From: Methylophilales bacterium
GTDB lineage: Bacteria > Pseudomonadota > Gammaproteobacteria > Burkholderiales > Methylophilaceae
Assembly (NCBI GenBank): GCA_013205275.1
Contig: JABMNG010000152.1
Span: 1 to 33,944 of the forward strand
Reading direction: 5' to 3'
Length of the DNA stretch: 33,944 nucleotides
Positions 1 to 7,973 of the stretch are shown here, in pieces. The notes below the pieces were generated by a model, which worked only from the letters and a program-made list of their open reading frames with translations, was not told the origin of the DNA and searched no databases. Every line of letters begins with the position of its first letter. Within the stretch, counting starts at the first letter, position 1. The translations under genes were made by a program, and so were the position numbers.

Positions 1-1235
1 AAAATAAAAAATAAAAAATAAATTGCTGTAAATACTCTAGCAACAACCGTTGCAATATCGGCGCCACCAATTAAAGGAAGGACAATATAAAACTGACCCC
101 AGATATTAGATGGGACAGTTCCAAGATATCCTAAGACAACAAAGCTCAGGACAAATGCACTAAGCCATTTTTTATAAAGAGCACCTTTATAACGAATTGA
201 CCTCACCTTACTCTTATCGAGCCAGGGGATAAAAAAGAAAATTAGTACTGATAACCCCATCGCAGCCACACCAGGAAACTGACTATTAAAAAGAGGAGGG
301 ATAGCTCTAAGAATAGAATAAAAAGGAGTGAAATACCAAACTGGAGCAATATGGTCTGGTGTTACTAGTGGATTTGCCGGTACAAAGTTATTGGCTTCCA
401 AGAAATATCCGCCCATTTCAGGAGCAAAAAATATAATCGAAGCAAATACTATAAAGAAAACAGAAAGTCCTATCAAATCCTTAACGGTGTAATAAGGATG
501 AAAGGGAATGCCATCCAATGGAATGCCTGTTTTTTTATCCTTGGTTTCCTTAATTTCAATCCCATCTGGGTTATTAGATCCAACCTCATGAAGGGCAATC
601 AAATGACCAAATATTAAACCCGCCAAAGCTAAAGGTAATGCAATAACATGAAAGGCAAAAAAACGATTGAGTGTTGCATCAGAGACTAAATAATCTCCTC
701 GAACCCACTCAGCTAAATCAGGACCAATAAAAGGTACGGAGGTAAATAAGTTAACTATAACCTGAGCTCCCCAGTATGACATTTGCCCCCACGGCAAGAG
801 ATACCCAAAGAAAGCTTCCGCCATTAATAAAAGAAAAATCAGAACACCAAACAACCATAGAAGCTCTCTTGGTTTCCGATAAGAGCCATACATTAAGCCC
901 CTAAACATATGAAGGTATATAACCACAAAAAATAATGATGCCCCTGTGGAGTGCATATAGCGTATCAACCAACCAAACGATACATCTCTCATAATGTACT
1001 CAACAGAAGCAAAAGCTTCAGCAGCGGAAGGCTTATAATGCATCGTCAAAAAAATACCCGTTAGGATTTGCAGAACGAAAGTAACTAAAGCTAAAGCTCC
1101 AAAAAAGTACCAAAAATTAAAATTTTTCGGTGCGTAGTACTCTGTCAAATGATTTTTTATAAAAGAAGAAAGTGGAAATCTTTCATCTATCCACCCAAGA
1201 ATACCGGTTGAATTAGTGTTTGGTTTTTTTGCCAT
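1..1235 (-). CDS. petB: Cytochrome b subunit of the bc1 complex (3' end cut by window edge)
   Basis: This is the ubiquinol:cytochrome c reductase cytochrome b, an inner-membrane protein carrying two b hemes and the quinone sites. The frame starts at ATG 1235, one base after the petA stop, and stays open to base 1, giving 411 codons. That is close to full family length, so little is missing. By my translation the heme ligands are His95/His109 and His196/His211. The second pair is 15 residues apart, as I recall for beta/gammaproteobacterial forms. The Qo motif reads PVWY at 298-301 instead of PEWY. A TGxxLxxHY-like stretch lies near residue 66, and HEVGSNNPDG follows at about 216-225. cytochrome c1 (petC) would be expected just outside the window. 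Confidence 0.96.
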   Translation of the reverse strand, partial: MAKKPNTNSTGILGWIDERFPLSSFIKNHLTEYYAPKNFNFWYFFGALALVTFVLQILTGIFLTMHYKPSAAEAFASVEYIMRDVSFGWLIRYMHSTGASLFFVVIYLHMFRGLMYGSYRKPRELLWLFGVLIFLLLMAEAFFGYLLPWGQMSYWGAQVIVNLFTSVPFIGPDLAEWVRGDYLVSDATLNRFFAFHVIALPLALAGLIFGHLIALHEVGSNNPDGIEIKETKDKKTGIPLDGIPFHPYYTVKDLIGLSVFFIVFASIIFFAPEMGGYFLEANNFVPANPLVTPDHIAPVWYFTPFYSILRAIPPLFNSQFPGVAAMGLSVLIFFFIPWLDKSKVRSIRYKGALYKKWLSAFVLSFVVLGYLGTVPSNIWGQFYIVLPLIGGADIATVVARVFTAIYFLFFI

Positions 1236-1236
1236 C

Positions 1237-1836
1237 TTATGCAGCTCCTTCGGCGTCTTCACCAATTAAAATTGTTTGGTCATTTATATATTTATGAGGA
1301 GGGACTACTAAATTAGTAGGTGCGGGCGAACCTTTAAAAACGCGACCTGCTAAATCAAATTTAGACCCGTGGCAGGGGCAGAAAAAACCACCTTCCCATT
1401 GACTACCCATATCACCCTTTGGTGCAAGCTTTGGTGAAGGGGAGCAACCTAAGTGAGTACAAATTCCAACCATAACAAGCAAATTCGATTTAATAGATCG
1501 TGTTTTATTTTGGCAATATTTAGGCTGCTGAGATAACACCTTTAAATCAGGGTCCGCTAATTCACTTTTATTATCTAATTTTTTGATCATTTCATCAGAG
1601 CGATTTAAAATCCATACCGGCTGACCACGCCATTCGGAGACTTTAATTTCTCCTGTCTGAATGCTTGAAATATTAACTTCCACAGCAGCGCCAGCAGCTT
1701 TTGCTTTTTCACTCGGGAGCATGCTAGAAACAAAGGGTATGCCAATAGCTGAAACACCAATTGCGCCAGTTAATGAGGTTGCGGTTAATAAAAATTTTCT
1801 TCGCTTAAGATCAATTTTTTTACTATCTTCAGTCAT
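1237..1836 (-). CDS. petA: Rieske iron-sulfur subunit of the bc1 complex
   Basis: This 199-residue protein carries the 2Fe-2S cluster that takes the first electron from ubiquinol. The N-terminus has a twin-arginine stretch, KRRKFLL at 11-17, followed by a hydrophobic segment at about 20-40. This fits an uncleaved Tat signal anchor. The cluster boxes are CTHLGC (Cys126, His128, Cys131) and CPCHGS (Cys153, Cys155, His156). Cys131 and Cys155 are the expected disulfide pair. The tat genes end 101 bp upstream on the same strand, so the translocase and one of its obligate substrates are neighbours. petB follows after one base. Length and motifs are normal for the family. Confidence 0.98.
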   Translation of the reverse strand: MTEDSKKIDLKRRKFLLTATSLTGAIGVSAIGIPFVSSMLPSEKAKAAGAAVEVNISSIQTGEIKVSEWRGQPVWILNRSDEMIKKLDNKSELADPDLKVLSQQPKYCQNKTRSIKSNLLVMVGICTHLGCSPSPKLAPKGDMGSQWEGGFFCPCHGSKFDLAGRVFKGSPAPTNLVVPPHKYINDQTILIGEDAEGAA

Positions 1837-1900
1837 GAAAAATCCAATTAATTAGTATAGAGAAATGAAATATTACAAATAGAGATAATTTAATGTCGGC

Positions 1901-1906
1901 ATTATA
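1901..1906 (-). promoter_or_regulatory. Candidate -10 box for petAB
   Basis: The 101-bp gap between tatC and petA is the widest in the 20-kb minus-strand run. On the minus strand it contains a perfect TATAAT preceded directly by TG. I see no good -35 hexamer about 17 bp upstream, so the call rests on the -10 alone. A weak TTAGT/ACTAA stem lies just upstream and could serve the end of tatC, but it lacks a GC-rich stem. Confidence 0.35.
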
Positions 1907-1937
1907 CAAAATTAGTCACAAAACTAACAGTAATAAA

Positions 1938-2654
1938 CTAATCAATTGAAATTTTTCTTGAGAAGAATATTCCCAATTCAAACAAAAGTATCATGGGCGC
2001 AGCTAAAAGTATCTGTGATATTACGTCTGGTGGGGTAAGAATTGCACCTAATACAAAAGATATAACAATTAGGTAGGGCCTATTTTTTTCTACTGTTTTG
2101 AGCTGAACCCATCTAAATTTAACTAGCGTTACTAGAATGATTGGAATTTGAAATGCGAAGCCAAATGCAAGAAATAGTCCAATAATCATTTCCAGGTAGC
2201 TCGATATATCCACCATAAGACCTACATCAACTGGCGTCATGGAAATAAAAAAATTAAAAATAATCGGAAATACAAGGATATAGACAAATACAACGCCCAA
2301 AATAAATAGAACATAACCAATCACTAAAGTCCAAAATATAAAAAATTTTTCTTTACTGTAAAGTCCTGGTGCAACAAATAACCATATCTGCCAAAAAATA
2401 AGCGGGAGTGAAATTATGAATGCACAAAATAATGTAATTTTAAGTGGGACAATAAAAGTCGCTGTTAATTTGGTACTAATAATTGAGGCATTCTGAGATT
2501 GCATTTGGATTAGAAGTGGCTTAGCGAAAAAATGATATATTTCATTTGCATATGGAGCCATCAATAAAAAAACTCCAATGAAAATCAAGAAAGACTTTAT
2601 TAGGGCCCACCTCAGCTCTTTAAGGTGCTGGAAAATTGCTTGAGGGACGTTCAA
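1938..2654 (-). CDS. tatC: Sec-independent protein translocase subunit TatC
   Basis: TatC is the multi-spanning receptor that recognises twin-arginine signals and docks TatB and TatA. The 238-residue product starts with a cytoplasmic stretch carrying HLKELRWALIKS (about 10-21), a form of the TatC N-terminal motif. Six hydrophobic segments follow. A conserved-looking FGFAFQIPI stretch lies at about 164-172. Its ATG overlaps the tatB stop by four bases, implying translational coupling. The length is slightly below the E. coli protein (about 258 residues), mainly through a short C-terminus. The next gene downstream encodes the Tat substrate PetA. Confidence 0.97.
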   Translation of the reverse strand: MNVPQAIFQHLKELRWALIKSFLIFIGVFLLMAPYANEIYHFFAKPLLIQMQSQNASIISTKLTATFIVPLKITLFCAFIISLPLIFWQIWLFVAPGLYSKEKFFIFWTLVIGYVLFILGVVFVYILVFPIIFNFFISMTPVDVGLMVDISSYLEMIIGLFLAFGFAFQIPIILVTLVKFRWVQLKTVEKNRPYLIVISFVLGAILTPPDVISQILLAAPMILLFELGIFFSRKISID

Positions 2655-2872
2655 GGCTTGATCGATCTCTTTTTTATTTCTTTTTGTATTCTTTTAAGCT
2701 CCTTAAACTTATCCTCTCTTTCGATCTCTTCTTTAATATCAGCCATAAAATTTGTGGCCTTTTGTAACATCCTCCCTGCAGCCCTTGCGATTGCAGGAAT
2801 ATTTTTTGGTGAAACAAATATTATTAATACAAATATAACCACTAATAATTCTGAAAAAGAAATATCAAACAT
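2651..2872 (-). CDS. tatB: Short TatB-type translocase subunit
   Basis: The protein begins MFDISFSELLVVI, matching the TatB N-terminus with its conserved Glu8 in the membrane helix. A hinge (SPKNIP, about 21-26) and an amphipathic helix follow. The usual hinge starts with Gly-Pro; here it is Ser-Pro. At 73 residues it is far shorter than E. coli TatB (about 171), keeping the membrane helix, the amphipathic helix and a charged tail rich in Lys and Glu. It sits between tatA (4-bp gap) and tatC (4-bp overlap), which supports TatB identity over a second TatA. Confidence 0.9.
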   Translation of the reverse strand: MFDISFSELLVVIFVLIIFVSPKNIPAIARAAGRMLQKATNFMADIKEEIEREDKFKELKRIQKEIKKRSIKP

Positions 2873-2876
2873 TAAA

Positions 2877-3038
2877 TTATTTTTTCCTAGAAACTTTCTT
2901 TTTTTCTTTTTGTTGCATTCCTTCCTTAAAGTTTCTTACTGCTGAGCCCAAATCACTACCAATATTTCTGAGTTTTCCAGCGCCGAAAATAACTATGGCT
3001 ACTAATAATATTACTAATAACTCTTTAATTCCTGGCAT
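2877..3038 (-). CDS. tatA: Short TatA pore-forming subunit
   Basis: I translated this by hand from the interval between hinT and tatB. ATG 3038 gives 53 codons ending at TAA 2877. The protein starts MPGIKELLVILLVAIVIFGA, a single membrane helix with the Phe-Gly hinge at 18-19. An amphipathic helix follows at about 21-40 and a Lys-rich tail ends RKK. A strong Shine-Dalgarno-like GGGAGAGAA lies about 6 bases before the start. The order tatA-tatB-tatC and the motif settle the call. The family member in E. coli is about 89 residues, so this one keeps little beyond the two helices. Confidence 0.93.
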   Translation of the reverse strand: MPGIKELLVILLVAIVIFGAGKLRNIGSDLGSAVRNFKEGMQQKEKKKVSRKK

Positions 3039-3051
3039 TTTTCTCTCCCGT

Positions 3052-3387
3052 TTAAATTTTCGCTAATTTTTCACTGCCGCCATATACATGAATGTGTATA
3101 TGGAATACCTCTTGCCCACCTTCGGCGCCAGAGTTTATCATTGTTCTAAATCCCCTTAAGCCATGTTGGTGGGCAAGATTTTTTCCCAACAACAACATTT
3201 TTCCTAACATTTCCAGGTTGGTTTCATCACACTCCAGAAGACTTTCAATGTGTGTCTTGGGGATAATTAAAAAATGAACTTTATCTATTGGTTTAATATC
3301 ATTAAAGACTAAGAACTCTTCATCCTCATAAATAATTTTTGCGGGGATATCTTTTTTTACAATTTTGCAGAAAATACAATCAGTCAT
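3052..3387 (-). CDS. hinT: HIT-family purine nucleoside phosphoramidase
   Basis: HinT-type proteins hydrolyse AMP-lysine and other nucleoside phosphoramidates in the cytoplasm. The 111-residue product has the N-terminal CIFCKI (4-9), a frequent Zn-binding pair in the family, and the histidine triad HIHIHVYGG with His96, His98 and His100. His100 should be the nucleophile. Length is normal. It sits 4 bp after hisE and 13 bp before tatA. Its place after hisE is a common arrangement in betaproteobacteria; the link to histidine synthesis may be co-transcription only. Confidence 0.96.
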   Translation of the reverse strand: MTDCIFCKIVKKDIPAKIIYEDEEFLVFNDIKPIDKVHFLIIPKTHIESLLECDETNLEMLGKMLLLGKNLAHQHGLRGFRTMINSGAEGGQEVFHIHIHVYGGSEKLAKI

Positions 3388-3391
3388 AACT

Positions 3392-3712
3392 TTATTTAAT
3401 TTTCCGACTATTTTTCTCTTCGATACCAGAGGTTCCTGATCGTCTTTTTAACTCTCTAATAATATGCTCCACCTTTAAATTTTTTTCTGATAGCAATATT
3501 AAGCAGTGAAACCAAAGATCTGCAATTTCATAGACTAAATCTTCATTATCATCAGATTTTGCGGCAATAATAATCTCAGTAGACTCTTCGCCAATTTTTT
3601 TAAGGATCTCATTCAGTCCCTTTGAATGAAGAAGGGCGGTATATGAGGTGGTTGGGTCATTATTTTTTTTAGTTTTAATTAAATCTAATAGCTCTTCTAA
3701 ATAATTGTCCAT
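3392..3712 (-). CDS. hisE: Phosphoribosyl-ATP pyrophosphatase
   Basis: HisE hydrolyses phosphoribosyl-ATP to phosphoribosyl-AMP and pyrophosphate, the second step of histidine synthesis. The 106-residue all-helical MazG-like protein contains EESTEIIIAAK (about 37-47) and a later DLWFHCLILL (66-75). The acidic residues of the first stretch and the Asp of the second fit the Mg-binding helices. It is a separate gene from hisI, unlike the fused HisIE of enterobacteria. Its ATG overlaps the last base of the hisI stop. The charged C-terminus, ending SRKIK, is unremarkable. Confidence 0.96.
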   Translation of the reverse strand: MDNYLEELLDLIKTKKNNDPTTSYTALLHSKGLNEILKKIGEESTEIIIAAKSDDNEDLVYEIADLWFHCLILLSEKNLKVEHIIRELKRRSGTSGIEEKNSRKIK

Positions 3713-4110
3713 TATTTTTTATCCTTATAGATTTCATTTGGATCTTTAATCACCGGCTCTATTTCGATTAACATGCCGGTATTCATTTCAAGGTTATTAT
3801 AGAAACAAGACTCCCTTCCGGTATGACATGCAATGCCGCCTTCTTGCCTTACTTTAAGCAATATAGAATCTTGATCACAATCTAATGCTATTGAATCTAT
3901 GTATTGAATGTGCCCAGACTCCTCACCCTTCATCCAAACTTTTTTCCTTGATCGTGACCAATAAATTGCTTTTCTTTCCTGAATCGATCGCTCTAAGGTC
4001 TCTCGGTTCATCCACGCAAACATAATGACTTTATTTGTAGCTGTTTCCTGAACGATCACAGGCACCAATCCCTCGTTATTCCATTTAATAGTATCCAAAT
4101 ATGATCTCAT
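3712..4110 (-). CDS. hisI: Phosphoribosyl-AMP cyclohydrolase
   Basis: HisI opens the adenine ring of phosphoribosyl-AMP, step three of the pathway. The 132-residue protein has the Trp-Met-Asn motif AWMNRETL (32-39), the metal-binding LDCDQDS (about 76-82), and the Zn-binding CHTGRESC (about 95-102). All three are expected of the stand-alone cyclohydrolase. The start overlaps the hisF stop by four bases (ATGA), and the stop overlaps hisE by one base. This points to tight translational coupling of hisF, hisI and hisE. Confidence 0.97.
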   Translation of the reverse strand: MRSYLDTIKWNNEGLVPVIVQETATNKVIMFAWMNRETLERSIQERKAIYWSRSRKKVWMKGEESGHIQYIDSIALDCDQDSILLKVRQEGGIACHTGRESCFYNNLEMNTGMLIEIEPVIKDPNEIYKDKK

Positions 4111-4865
4111 AATCTTATTTCCACATTATTATTGTGCATAAATTCTTTTGCTTCATGGATCGTATATTCTCCATAATGAAAGATACTTGCTGCTAATACA
4201 GCATCAGCTCCACCTAACAAAACTCCATCAACTAGATGCTGGAGATTACCAACTCCCCCAGAAGCTATAATTGGTACTTCAACAGCATCAGAAATAAGCT
4301 TAGTTAAGGCAACATCAAAGCCTTGTTTTGTCCCATCTCTATCCATACTTGTTATTAGTAATTCACCGGCGCCTAAATCAACCATTCTTTTTGCCCATTC
4401 TACCGCATCTAATCCAGTAGATTTTCTACCACCATGAGTGAATACTTCCCATTGATTACCTACCTTTTTTGCATCAATAGCCACTACAATACATTGCGAT
4501 CCAAAGCGACTTGACACCTCAGCAACTAATTCTGGATTAATAATCGCCGAAGTATTGATGCTAATCTTATCCGCACCTGCATTCAATAAACGCCTAACAT
4601 CATCAGGAGATCGAACGCCCCCTCCTACAGTCAAAGGAATAAATATTTGCTTTGCAACTGACTCAATAATATCTAAAATTAAATCGCGGTTATCTGAGCT
4701 TGCAGTAATATCTAAGAAGGTTATTTCGTCTGCACCCTCTTCATTGTATTTTTTTGCAATCTCGACTGGATCACCGGCATCCTGAAGGTCTATAAAATTA
4801 ATCCCTTTAACAACCCTTCCGGCATTAACATCTAGGCATGGAATTATTCTTTTTGCTAATCCCAT
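4107..4865 (-). CDS. hisF: Imidazole glycerol phosphate synthase, cyclase subunit
   Basis: HisF takes ammonia made by HisH and closes the imidazole ring, releasing imidazole glycerol phosphate and AICAR. The 252-residue (beta/alpha)8 barrel has IIPCLDV at the N-terminus with catalytic Asp12, and VVAIDAKK with the second catalytic Asp131. Phosphate-binding glycine loops are visible as TVGGGVR (79-85) and IASGGVGN (about 200-207). Length and motifs are normal. It overlaps hisA by one base and hisI by four. hisH, encoding its partner, lies two genes upstream. Confidence 0.98.
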   Translation of the reverse strand: MGLAKRIIPCLDVNAGRVVKGINFIDLQDAGDPVEIAKKYNEEGADEITFLDITASSDNRDLILDIIESVAKQIFIPLTVGGGVRSPDDVRRLLNAGADKISINTSAIINPELVAEVSSRFGSQCIVVAIDAKKVGNQWEVFTHGGRKSTGLDAVEWAKRMVDLGAGELLITSMDRDGTKQGFDVALTKLISDAVEVPIIASGGVGNLQHLVDGVLLGGADAVLAASIFHYGEYTIHEAKEFMHNNNVEIRL

Positions 4866-5608
4866 TATGAGCCAGTCAGGCGGTCAGATAGTTCTTGCGC
4901 AGCTCTAAAATCAAGTGTGCCTTCATAAATTGCCCTTCCTGTTATTACCCCTCTGATACCTATATTTGAGACTGCACACAGATCCTCAATATCTTTTAGG
5001 TTTGAAACTCCTCCACTAGCAACCACAGGAATTGATAGAGATTCAGATAATTTAACGGTCGCGTCAATATTAACCCCCCCGAGCATCCCGTCACGCCCAA
5101 TATCAGTGTATATAACTGATTCAACCCCATACCCTTCAAATTTTTGGGCGAGCTCAATTACATTGTGTCCGGTCAATTTTGCCCACCCATTAATTGCAAC
5201 ATCTCCGTCTTTAGCATCAAGCCCTACGATAATTTGGCCTGGAAATGCGTAGCAAGCTTCGTGTAAAAAACCAGGATGAGTTACAGCTGCTGTTCCAATA
5301 ATAATAGAATCAACACCACTATTTAAAAAGCTCTCTACGGTATCTAAATTTCGAATTCCTCCGCCTAATTGAATGGGTATTTGTTTCCCAAGCTCACTTA
5401 CAATTGATTTAATGGCGCGCTCATTGATGGGTTTTCCCGCAAAAGCACCATCCAAATCAACTAAATGGAGTCTTCTAGCTCCCTGTTCAACCCAGTGCCT
5501 TGCCATCTCTGCAGGATTATCAGAAAAAATAGTCGATTCATCCATTCGGCCTTGCTTGAGCCGAACACACTTCCCATCTTTGAGGTCTATAGCAGGAATA
5601 ATTAACAT
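4865..5608 (-). CDS. hisA: ProFAR isomerase
   Basis: HisA performs the Amadori rearrangement of ProFAR to PRFAR, the substrate of HisHF. The 247-residue barrel is homologous to HisF. It starts MLIIPAIDLKDGKCVRL, with catalytic Asp8, and has VGLDAKDG with the second Asp131. Phosphate-gripping loops LGGGIRN (81-87) and VASGGVSN (about 196-203) are present. It lies 10 bp after hisH and its stop overlaps the first base of hisF. Nothing suggests the dual HisA/TrpF form (PriA), which is an actinobacterial feature. Confidence 0.97.
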   Translation of the reverse strand: MLIIPAIDLKDGKCVRLKQGRMDESTIFSDNPAEMARHWVEQGARRLHLVDLDGAFAGKPINERAIKSIVSELGKQIPIQLGGGIRNLDTVESFLNSGVDSIIIGTAAVTHPGFLHEACYAFPGQIIVGLDAKDGDVAINGWAKLTGHNVIELAQKFEGYGVESVIYTDIGRDGMLGGVNIDATVKLSESLSIPVVASGGVSNLKDIEDLCAVSNIGIRGVITGRAIYEGTLDFRAAQELSDRLTGS

Positions 5609-5618
5609 AATTTAAAGG

Positions 5619-6230
5619 TTAAACCGTCCATGAAATAAAGTTTTTAAGTAATTGTAACCCTGGTTCAGCACTTTTTTCTGGATGAAATTGCACTGCAAAA
5701 ATATTTTTATAAGCAACAGCTGCGGTAAATTTATCGCCATAATTTGCTGTGCCAGTTTTTATAGATGAGTCTTCTTCTTCTACATAGTAACTATGTACAA
5801 AATAAAATCTCTCTGCTGAACCGATATTTTCCCATATTGGGTGCACTGTCTCTTGATAGACTTCATTCCATCCCATATGAGGTATCTTGATGTTATTGAA
5901 TGACTTAAAGCGTTTAACATTACCCCGAAAAATTCCAAGGCCTTGTACATCCCCCTCTTCACTTTCATCAAATAACATTTGAAGCCCTATGCAAATTCCC
6001 AGAAATGGTTTGCTCGTTGCTGAATCTTTAACAATCTCTCTAAGTCCTCTTTTTTCGAGCTCTCGAATGCAATCTGGCATTGCCCCCTGGCCCGGAAAAA
6101 CTATTCGATCTGCTTTTGATATTATTGCGGGGTCACTTGTAACTACAGATTCTATTTGCGGGGCTATAAATTTAAATGCGTTGTGGACTGATCTGAGGTT
6201 GCCCATTCCGTAATCGATAATTGCAATCAT
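5619..6230 (-). CDS. hisH: Imidazole glycerol phosphate synthase, glutamine amidotransferase subunit
   Basis: HisH is a class I (triad) glutaminase that feeds ammonia to HisF. The 203-residue protein shows the nucleophile elbow LGICIGLQ with Cys80, the oxyanion region FPGQGAMPDC (45-54), and QFHPEKS with His183 and Glu185. All three triad residues are therefore present. It starts 21 bp after hisB. Length is normal. It should form a 1:1 complex with the hisF product in the cytoplasm. Confidence 0.97.
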   Translation of the reverse strand: MIAIIDYGMGNLRSVHNAFKFIAPQIESVVTSDPAIISKADRIVFPGQGAMPDCIRELEKRGLREIVKDSATSKPFLGICIGLQMLFDESEEGDVQGLGIFRGNVKRFKSFNNIKIPHMGWNEVYQETVHPIWENIGSAERFYFVHSYYVEEEDSSIKTGTANYGDKFTAAVAYKNIFAVQFHPEKSAEPGLQLLKNFISWTV

Positions 6231-6251
6231 AAATTGATTTAATAAGTTAGA

Positions 6252-6842
6252 TTAAAGCGAGCCTTTAGTTGATGGGGTTACACCCTTGATCTTTTCATCA
6301 AGCTCAACTGCAACTCTTAATGCTCTACCAAACGCCTTAAAGATTGTTTCTGCTTGATGGTGTGCATTCTCACCCTTTAAATTATCGATATGCAATGTTA
6401 CATTTGCATGATTAACAAATCCTTGAAAGAACTCATAAATAAGATCAACGTCAAAATCACCAATTCTTGCTCTTGTAAACTCAGTATTAAACTCAAGTCC
6501 AGGCCTTCCAGAAATGTCGAGAACGACCCTTGATAGGGCCTCATCAAGAGGAACATAAGCATGTCCATATCGACGAATACCCGACCTATCGCCCATTGCC
6601 TTCATAAAGGCTTGTCCAATGGTAATACCAATATCCTCAACGGTATGATGTGCATCAATATGCAAATCGCCTTCAGCTTTTATTATGAGGTCGAACAATC
6701 CATGCCGAGAAATTTGTTCCAACATATGATCTAAAAAACCAATGCCTGAATTTAAATCAGATTTGCCTGAGCCATCTATATTAATTTCAACAGAAATATT
6801 GGTTTCTAGTGTTTTTCTTGTTACTTTAGCTATACGTGTCAT
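6252..6842 (-). CDS. hisB: Imidazoleglycerol-phosphate dehydratase
   Basis: The enzyme dehydrates imidazole glycerol phosphate to imidazole acetol phosphate using Mn. The 196-residue monofunctional protein carries the two metal motifs: DAHHTVEDIG (63-72, His65/His66) and NAHHQAETIF (159-168, His161/His162). LDHM at 37-40 supplies a further conserved His39. There is no N-terminal HAD phosphatase domain, so histidinol phosphatase must be encoded elsewhere. A 63-bp gap separates it from hisC, one of the wider gaps in the run, and holds a possible promoter. Confidence 0.97.
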   Translation of the reverse strand: MTRIAKVTRKTLETNISVEINIDGSGKSDLNSGIGFLDHMLEQISRHGLFDLIIKAEGDLHIDAHHTVEDIGITIGQAFMKAMGDRSGIRRYGHAYVPLDEALSRVVLDISGRPGLEFNTEFTRARIGDFDVDLIYEFFQGFVNHANVTLHIDNLKGENAHHQAETIFKAFGRALRVAVELDEKIKGVTPSTKGSL

Positions 6843-6860
6843 AAATATAATTTTAGCATG

Positions 6861-6889
6861 AGTTTAAAATTAGGCGCTATGAATAACAA
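6861..6889 (-). promoter_or_regulatory. Possible internal promoter before hisB
   Basis: In the hisC-hisB gap the minus strand reads TTGTTA (6889-6884), a 17-bp spacer, then TAAACT (6866-6861). Each hexamer matches four of six sigma70 consensus positions. An alternative extended -10, TGCTAAAAT at 6858-6850, would start transcription almost at the hisB ATG (6842). AT-rich sequence makes chance matches common. Confidence 0.3.
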
Positions 6890-6905
6890 AGGTTCCATAT
6901 GTTTA

Positions 6906-7973
6906 TTATATATAGCCTACGATTTCTTTTAGTAGAAATACAAGTTTTCTCATCTGTTGCATGCTGCCAATTGTAATTCTTAAATATTGCGAAATCCTCT
7001 CAGGATTCTTGAAGTGTCTCACCAAGACGCCTTGACTCCTTAATTTACTGAAAATAGTAATTGCATCAAAAACTCTATGCTTAGTGAAAATAAAATTGGC
7101 GCCTGACGGCAGAGTATCGAACCCTATCTCAGATAACTCTTTTTCAAGGAATGTCCGTGCTTTAATTATAGATCTGCATGTTTCGTTGAAATAAGTAATG
7201 TCTTCTATTGCGGCGACGCCTGCTATTTGTGCAAGCCTGTCAATTGGGTATGAGTTAAAGCTATTTTTAATACGGGTCAATGCTTCTATTAGCTCTTCAC
7301 TTGCTATAGCAAAACCTATGCGCATTCCAGCAAGTGACCGTGATTTTGAGAATGACTGAGTTACAATTAAGTTGTCATATTGATTTATTAAATTAACCGA
7401 TGACTCTGTTCCAAAATCGACATATGCCTCATCAATAACAACAACACTTTCTTGATTTAACTTTAAAATTGTTTCTATGTCCTTAAGGTTTTTTGGTATC
7501 CCGGTTGGAGCATTTGGGTTAGGAAAAATTATTCCTCCGTTCTGGGCAATATAATCATCTGATCTAATATTAAATTCATCGTCTAATGGAATAGTTTTAT
7601 ATTCAATTCCATATAACCTGGAATAAACTGGATAAAAACTGTAAGTAATATCTGGAAATAATATAGGTAAATCTTTTTTAAAGAATGCTTGAAAGATAAA
7701 TGCTAGAACCTCATCTGAACCATTTCCTATGAATATTGAATTCTTTGAAATTTTATAATAACTGGCTAAGGTAGATTTTAATGCGTCGCTTTCTGGATCC
7801 GGGTAAAGCCTTAACTGATCATTGTTTGCTGCCGCAATTGATTCAATAACTTTTTGGCTGGGCCCGTAAGGGTTTTCATTGGTATTAAGCTTGATTAATA
7901 AATGCTCTTTAGGCTGTTCCCCTGGAACGTATGGGGTTAAATTATGAACAACATCAGTCCAATACTTACTCAT
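6906..7973 (-). CDS. hisC: Histidinol-phosphate aminotransferase
   Basis: HisC is a PLP-dependent class I/II aminotransferase converting imidazole acetol phosphate to histidinol phosphate. The 355-residue protein has KLNTNENPYGPS (28-39) at the N-terminus, the Asp/Tyr cofactor motif VVIDEAYVDFG (178-188), and the PLP lysine in SFSKSRSLAGMRIG (Lys210). These are the hallmark motifs of HisC rather than of aspartate aminotransferases. Its ATG overlaps the hisD stop by one base. Confidence 0.96.
   Translation of the reverse strand: MSKYWTDVVHNLTPYVPGEQPKEHLLIKLNTNENPYGPSQKVIESIAAANNDQLRLYPDPESDALKSTLASYYKISKNSIFIGNGSDEVLAFIFQAFFKKDLPILFPDITYSFYPVYSRLYGIEYKTIPLDDEFNIRSDDYIAQNGGIIFPNPNAPTGIPKNLKDIETILKLNQESVVVIDEAYVDFGTESSVNLINQYDNLIVTQSFSKSRSLAGMRIGFAIASEELIEALTRIKNSFNSYPIDRLAQIAGVAAIEDITYFNETCRSIIKARTFLEKELSEIGFDTLPSGANFIFTKHRVFDAITIFSKLRSQGVLVRHFKNPERISQYLRITIGSMQQMRKLVFLLKEIVGYI

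Noticed and set aside
1..22. A-rich near-repeat of AAAAAAT at the window start
   Set aside because: It is the reverse strand of Phe/Ile/Leu-rich codons near the C-terminus of cytochrome b, so it is explained by coding a membrane helix.
1907..1932. TTAGT/ACTAA stem after tatC as an intrinsic terminator
   Set aside because: The stem is only five AT-rich pairs with no proper U-run; too weak to call.
5780..5971. 63-codon minus-strand open frame inside hisH
   Set aside because: It lies wholly within hisH in another frame, has no ribosome site and no recognisable motif; hisH has all catalytic residues.
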